Below, one piece after another: positions 34,530-38,101 of a stretch of DNA of 38,101 bases. Numbering within the stretch: position 1 is the first letter of the stretch; each line of letters starts with the position of its first letter. The notes under the pieces are model-generated. The model saw only the letters and a program-made list of their open reading frames with translations, was not told the DNA's origin and searched no databases. The DNA comes from Avidesulfovibrio sp964369685 (lineage in GTDB: Bacteria > Desulfobacterota > Desulfovibrionia > Desulfovibrionales > Desulfovibrionaceae). Position numbers and translations under genes: made by a program. The stretch spans positions 1 through 38,101 of the forward strand of contig CAYJFB010000023.1 of assembly GCA_964369685.1 (NCBI GenBank). The letters are read 5' to 3'.

Positions 34530-34738
34530 AGAAACAGTACACATAACTATACAATAGAGTATACCAAGCAGTTTGAGCATTTTCTAACATTTATCTTATA
34601 CCATTCAAAATTCGTCTAAAATGAATGGCATACAATTCATAGGCAATCCAAAAAATTGGAGGTGCATGTGCGTTAGGCTTTTATAAATAATCCTCATAAC
34701 TATAGAAAAAAGATAAAAAAACTGAAACGATCTACTTA

Positions 34739-34769
34739 AATGAAACGCTGATTAAATCAGCGTTTCATT
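34739..34769 (-). terminator. Hairpin after the first tctC (partial terminator)
   Basis: AATGAAACGCTGATT (34739-34753) and AATCAGCGTTTCATT (34755-34769) form a stem of at least 13 bp with a small loop. On the minus strand it is followed by TTTAAG, so the T-run is weak. It begins 24 bases after the tctC stop at 34794 and may reduce transcription into the rest of the operon, leaving the first binding protein in excess. Confidence 0.6.
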
Positions 34770-34793
34770 ATGTTTCTCTACAAACAAAACAAT

Positions 34794-35780
34794 TTATTCA
34801 ACATATAAGTCGAAAGCATCACCGAGTTCTTTAAACTTCGCTCTTTGGCCAATGACAAACTCTTTGGTTTCATGAGCAGAAAGGATATTGGGAAGGGAAC
34901 CCATTTTCTTTGTCGGATCGACCCACACACTGTCTGTTTTCAGTGATTCAAGAGCCGTTTCCCATGTTTGGATAACATTTTGAGGAGTGCCTTTGGGAGC
35001 ATACAGGGCATTCCATGAAATCATGTTTTCCAATTCGGGAAAACCGGCTTCACGCACGGTGGGAATATTCGGATAATCCGGTACGCGTTCTTCGGTCGTT
35101 ACAGCAAGGGCTCTCAAGCCGCCGCCTTCTCCGAGTTGATCATATGCGGCAGGAAAGGTGAGCGCGCCGGCAACAATATGACCGCCAAGAATAGCATTTT
35201 TAGAGTCTGCATCACCGCCATTGAACGGTACATTCACAACAGCATCCTTACCCAAGCCAAGGGCTTGTAAAAAAGCAAAGACTGTAAGTTCTTGAATATT
35301 CAAAGGCCCTGTGTTGCTTAATGTAATTTTACCGGGGTTAGCTTTGATGGCATCGCCGAGATCTTTCATCGTTTTATAAGGAGAATCTTTATGGACAACA
35401 AAAACAAGCGGATTTACATCAAGAAGACCAATAAATTCAAAATCATCCCATTTATACGGAATCGTTTTGTTTAATACGGGAAGGATGCTGGCATTGGCTA
35501 CACGAGCATTCAGTAATGTGTATCCATCGGGTTTAGCGTTAGCAACCACAGCTGTGCCCACAATACCACCTGCACCCGGTCTGTTCATAACAACAACAGG
35601 CTGTGGAATTTTATCGGTCACGGCATTTGCAAGGATGCGGATAGCAAGGTCAGCAGCACCACCGGGACCCCAAGCAACCACAACGGTAACAGGCTTTGTG
35701 GGGTATTCTGCCGAGGCTGTGTTTGCACAGGGAAGCAAGAACGCTAAGGTTAACATAAACGCTAAGACAAATCTCTTCAT
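34794..35780 (-). CDS. tctC: TTT transporter periplasmic binding protein TctC (promoter-proximal copy)
   Basis: Second Bug/TctC-family solute-binding protein, 328 residues, with signal peptide MKRFVLAFMLTLAFLLPCAN ending near ASA and mature start EYPTKPVTVVVAWGPGGAAD. Family motifs match its neighbour: VMNRPGAGGIVGTAVVANAK, PDGYTLL, TVREAGFPELENMISW and LYAPKGTP. Both copies end in the same pattern, FKELGDxFDLYVE. GGGG 8 bases before the ATG is the likely ribosome-binding site. It is the first gene of the transporter cluster. Two copies with one TctAB pair suggest either two related substrates or a dosage effect. Confidence 0.94.
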   Translation of the reverse strand: MKRFVLAFMLTLAFLLPCANTASAEYPTKPVTVVVAWGPGGAADLAIRILANAVTDKIPQPVVVMNRPGAGGIVGTAVVANAKPDGYTLLNARVANASILPVLNKTIPYKWDDFEFIGLLDVNPLVFVVHKDSPYKTMKDLGDAIKANPGKITLSNTGPLNIQELTVFAFLQALGLGKDAVVNVPFNGGDADSKNAILGGHIVAGALTFPAAYDQLGEGGGLRALAVTTEERVPDYPNIPTVREAGFPELENMISWNALYAPKGTPQNVIQTWETALESLKTDSVWVDPTKKMGSLPNILSAHETKEFVIGQRAKFKELGDAFDLYVE

Positions 35781-36009
35781 AATACATACCCCATTTTTTA
35801 ATGAATGTTACAGTGTTTATTCTAACCTCATCATACCAATTTATACCACAAGCAAGCGATTCACAATCAGCTCAGTATAAAAAAGTTTGATAGAGTTTGC
35901 TGACAACTTCTGTTTTCTGACAATGTTTAATTATTGTCGTATGTGGCATTTATTACATATATGTGCAGATATATCTGTACGCTCATCTAAAATACGAATG
36001 ACATTATAT

Positions 36010-36038
36010 CACATAGGCAAATCTAAAAAAATTGTCAA
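36010..36038 (-). promoter_or_regulatory. Candidate sigma-70-type promoter for tctC
   Basis: On the minus strand a consensus -35 TTGACA (36038-36033) is followed after 17 bp by TATGTG (36015-36010). It lies about 230 bp before the tctC ATG, with palindromic sites downstream at 35955-35977. A TATAAT overlaps just downstream but at a poor distance from the -35. Confidence 0.4.
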
Positions 36039-36104
36039 TACTTTTGTTATTTTTTTTTGGTTTCTTTTTGGTTTATCATAGAAATAGTTTCATTTTGCGT
36101 TTTC

Positions 36105-36144
36105 AAAAAAAATGAGAGAACTATTTGTGAAAAATAGCTCTCTC
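36105..36144 (-). terminator. Rho-independent terminator of the repeat protein gene
   Basis: On the minus strand GAGAGAGCTATTT pairs with AAATAGTTCTCTC (one G-U pair) around a 5-nt loop, then A and eight Ts (36112-36105). It starts about 50 bases after the stop of the gene ending at 36195. Confidence 0.88.
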
Positions 36145-36194
36145 GCCCCTCATGCAAAAAAATACAATGTTATGAAAAAAATGTATTCTCGTTA

Positions 36195-38101
36195 TTATCT
36201 CGTTCCAATGACATCAAAGCTTGTATTATTTGGACCGGTGACATCAACCTCCATTGTTCCGGAAGCAATTTGACCATTGAGAGTCAGACCAGATGATATG
36301 TCAAAACTTGCACGCGCCTTAAGCGAACCTGTACCTGAGTTTGACGTTGTCGCTGTGGCAGCAAATTGTCCGGAAGGATCAATCTGGATTGTGAGAGAGC
36401 TTCCTTCTATATCTACGGAAATTCGATTACTGGTGTTAGTATGGGCGGCAATCTTCAAAGAATTTACTTGCGGAGTTTCATTTGCAAGTCCTGAAACGCG
36501 TGCCTCCATTGATGTTATAACATCATATGTGTCATTAAGCACGTCAGGACCATGCTTCTCTTGTGTGTTTATTTGTACATACCGTCCTCCAAATTCATGC
36601 CAAGGAACCGTAGGACGTGGCAGTGTTGTCATTGAGGATTCCAGCTTTGAACCATTACCTGAAAGCGTTAATGCTGTTTCTCCCGGTAGCATTGGAGCCG
36701 TTCCCAAAACACTGACACTGACCCCCGGTGTTGCCGCTGAAGACAGAGAACCTGAAAGAGTTAAGTCCTCAAATTCGACGCCATCAGCTTCAATGACTGA
36801 TGAGCCGAATGATTCTGTAAAACTAAATGTTTGTGTGTTCTTATCTATGGTTGCGAGACCGTTTACAGTGTCTGACGCATAAATACCGAGCTTCGTAGAT
36901 GACCCATCATAAAAGCCGTCCCACCCTTGATCAGATGCATACATCGAAACGGCTGTCACTGTTGTGTTGTTTGCAAGGTCATCTAAGTTCATATAAAATT
37001 GACCTGAAAGCGGATCAGAAGCGCTGCCATGTGTACCGCTCAAATTGCCTGAATACGTTCCCGAAAAATCAACAACAGTCGGCTTTGTCGGTTGCGGAAG
37101 AAAGGTTGTGTCAGCGATATGGGAGCCTGTGCCCGTAACCGTCAGAATTTGCGGTGTAGAGCCAAGGATACTGACGTGAACCTCTTGTCTCGCGGAGTCT
37201 AGGTTGCCTGTTACAGATATAGAAGTATCGGCGATTACAGAACCTCGCCCTGTCACAGAGGCTGTCGCAGGAACAAAGCTAAATGCTTTTGAATTTGCAT
37301 CAACGTGTGCAAGACCGTTTGTTGTGTCTGACGCATAAATACCGATACCGTTTGCGGAAGAATAAAAATCATTCCACCCTTGATCAGACGCATACATCGA
37401 AACAGCGGTCACTATAGCATCGTTGTCAAGACCATCAAGATTGATATAAAATTGACCGACAAGAGAAGTATCGCTTGTACCATTAAAAATAGAGCTTACC
37501 AAACTGCCTGAATATGTTCCCGAAAAATCAACAGGCGGCGGTGTCGGTATTGTCGGGCGCGGAAGCGAATCCGTCATGAGCTCACCTTTCGTCCCGTCAC
37601 CGTTCAAAACAAACGAGTTCCCTCCCAAAACAGAAACATCAACACCGCTACTTGTTGCGGTACCTGAAACGCTGACAGATTCTCCCAAATAGCTCAAACT
37701 TTCAAAGCCGTTATTCTTTCCTACTGTAAAAGTAAACGTTCCGTCTGCATCCAGTGTGGCGAGTGAATCATCTGCAAGATACACTCCGACACCCGTTGTT
37801 GCTGTGCTGTCATAAATATTCCAACCCGATTGGTAGCCTAGCACAGATGTACTTGCATCAGAAGCAAACATCGAAACAGCCGTAATAAGGACATCTGTAT
37901 CCAAATCATCCATATTGATAAAGAAATTGCCTGTTGCATTCACCATACTCCCGATAGAAGGGAGTTGACCTTGAAGAGCCCCCGAATACGTGCCTGCAAA
38001 GTCGGCCGGTGTGGGTTTTGGCGGTGTCGGTAAGGGATTATAAGCGGTGAGCGTTGAATCTTTGAGTCCTGAACCTTCTAAATTCACAGACGCGTTTGCA
38101 C
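36195..38101 (-). CDS. Large repeat protein, C-terminal part (runs off the right edge)
   Basis: Partial gene: at least 634 residues are visible and the frame stays open to the window end, so the true start is outside; the GTG at 38087 falls inside a repeat and is not a start. The visible part has three complete units of about 155 residues, with boundaries near 37990, 37525 and 37065, and a diverged fourth. Each unit opens with DFxGTYSGxL, continues with GQFYxNLDDL, VTAVSMYASDQGW and GIYASDTxNGLA, and ends with VSVLG, a hydroxyl-rich strand and a proline linker LPRPTxP. The last unit (EFGGRYVQINTQEKHGPD) ends in FDVIGTR. No family was recognised with certainty. Composition rich in Ser, Thr, Gly, Asp and lacking Cys suggests a secreted or surface beta-structured protein. 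A terminator follows at 36105-36144. Confidence 0.7.
   Translation of the reverse strand, partial: ANASVNLEGSGLKDSTLTAYNPLPTPPKPTPADFAGTYSGALQGQLPSIGSMVNATGNFFINMDDLDTDVLITAVSMFASDASTSVLGYQSGWNIYDSTATTGVGVYLADDSLATLDADGTFTFTVGKNNGFESLSYLGESVSVSGTATSSGVDVSVLGGNSFVLNGDGTKGELMTDSLPRPTIPTPPPVDFSGTYSGSLVSSIFNGTSDTSLVGQFYINLDGLDNDAIVTAVSMYASDQGWNDFYSSANGIGIYASDTTNGLAHVDANSKAFSFVPATASVTGRGSVIADTSISVTGNLDSARQEVHVSILGSTPQILTVTGTGSHIADTTFLPQPTKPTVVDFSGTYSGNLSGTHGSASDPLSGQFYMNLDDLANNTTVTAVSMYASDQGWDGFYDGSSTKLGIYASDTVNGLATIDKNTQTFSFTESFGSSVIEADGVEFEDLTLSGSLSSAATPGVSVSVLGTAPMLPGETALTLSGNGSKLESSMTTLPRPTVPWHEFGGRYVQINTQEKHGPDVLNDTYDVITSMEARVSGLANETPQVNSLKIAAHTNTSNRISVDIEGSSLTIQIDPSGQFAATATTSNSGTGSLKARASFDISSGLTLNGQIASGTMEVDVTGPNNTSFDVIGTR

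Larger units (their letters stand above)
34451..34793. other. Spacer between the two tctC genes with palindrome and terminator-like hairpin
   Basis: 343 bp holding three things: a hairpin just after the first tctC, a perfect 22-bp palindrome about 58 bp upstream of the second, and a conserved leader. The 13-base AATGAATGTTACA at 34470-34482 recurs at 35800-35812 upstream of the other tctC, showing that the duplication included the 5' untranslated region. Confidence 0.6.
35781..36194. other. Promoter region of the transporter cluster
   Basis: 414 bp between the repeat protein gene and tctC. It holds the terminator of the former (36105-36144), a candidate minus-strand promoter (36010-36038) and a palindromic site: CAGATATATCTG at 35966-35977, extendable to 18 bp with one mismatch, next to ACATATATGT at 35955-35964. 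A 64-codon plus-strand frame has no features and is not called. Confidence 0.5.

Noticed and set aside
36195..38101. Tandem repeats as a CRISPR array or mobile element
   Set aside because: The repeats are about 465 bp, keep a single open frame and encode protein units; no short repeat/spacer pattern or terminal inverted repeats are seen.

Overview
The window looks like a chromosomal segment from an anaerobic, sulfate-reducer-type deltaproteobacterium (Desulfobacterota, probably Desulfovibrionales). This placement is inferred from gene content: a single-chain pyruvate:ferredoxin oxidoreductase next to phosphotransacetylase, a selenocysteine elongation factor SelB, and a tripartite tricarboxylate (TTT) transporter with two binding proteins. 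Coding DNA is of moderate GC and the spacers are clearly AT-rich. No tRNA, rRNA, insertion sequence, integrase or CRISPR array was seen.

Layout. 189-4648 (minus) is an AcrA/AcrB-type RND efflux pair with a near-perfect 28-bp palindrome just upstream of its first gene. 4944-5852 (minus) is a RarD-type permease. 5975-8408 (minus) is a two-gene unit: a degenerate receiver/TPR protein and a SurA-like periplasmic lipoprotein. 8629-12384 (minus) is a giant VCBS-repeat surface protein with a type I secretion-like C-terminus. 13114-15768 (minus) is alaS. 16244-16954 (minus) is a YbjQ-like protein, separated from alaS by a spacer with odd repeats. 17493-21053 and 21137-23236 (plus) are the pyruvate to acetyl-CoA to acetyl-phosphate pair (PFOR, Pta), each followed by a hairpin. 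23386-28029 (minus) carries selB, a YhcH/NanQ-like gene, argD and dut.

28274-35780 (minus) is the most unusual part. It holds a short GcvT-like folate protein, an amidohydrolase-2-like protein that has lost most of its expected metal ligands, and a full TTT uptake system (tctA, tctB and two tandem tctC genes). The spacers of this region contain a high density of palindromes and hairpins. I read it as a candidate uncharacterised uptake-and-conversion module for a carboxylated, possibly methylated compound. The substrate is unknown.

36195-38101 (minus) is the 3' part of a long repeat protein that runs off the right edge of the window.

How the genes work together: PFOR and Pta form the core route from pyruvate to acetyl-phosphate; acetate kinase is not present here. 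The RND pump needs an outer-membrane channel that is not in the window. The VCBS protein needs a type I exporter that is also not in the window. SelB implies that the genome decodes UGA as selenocysteine, but no selenoprotein was seen here.
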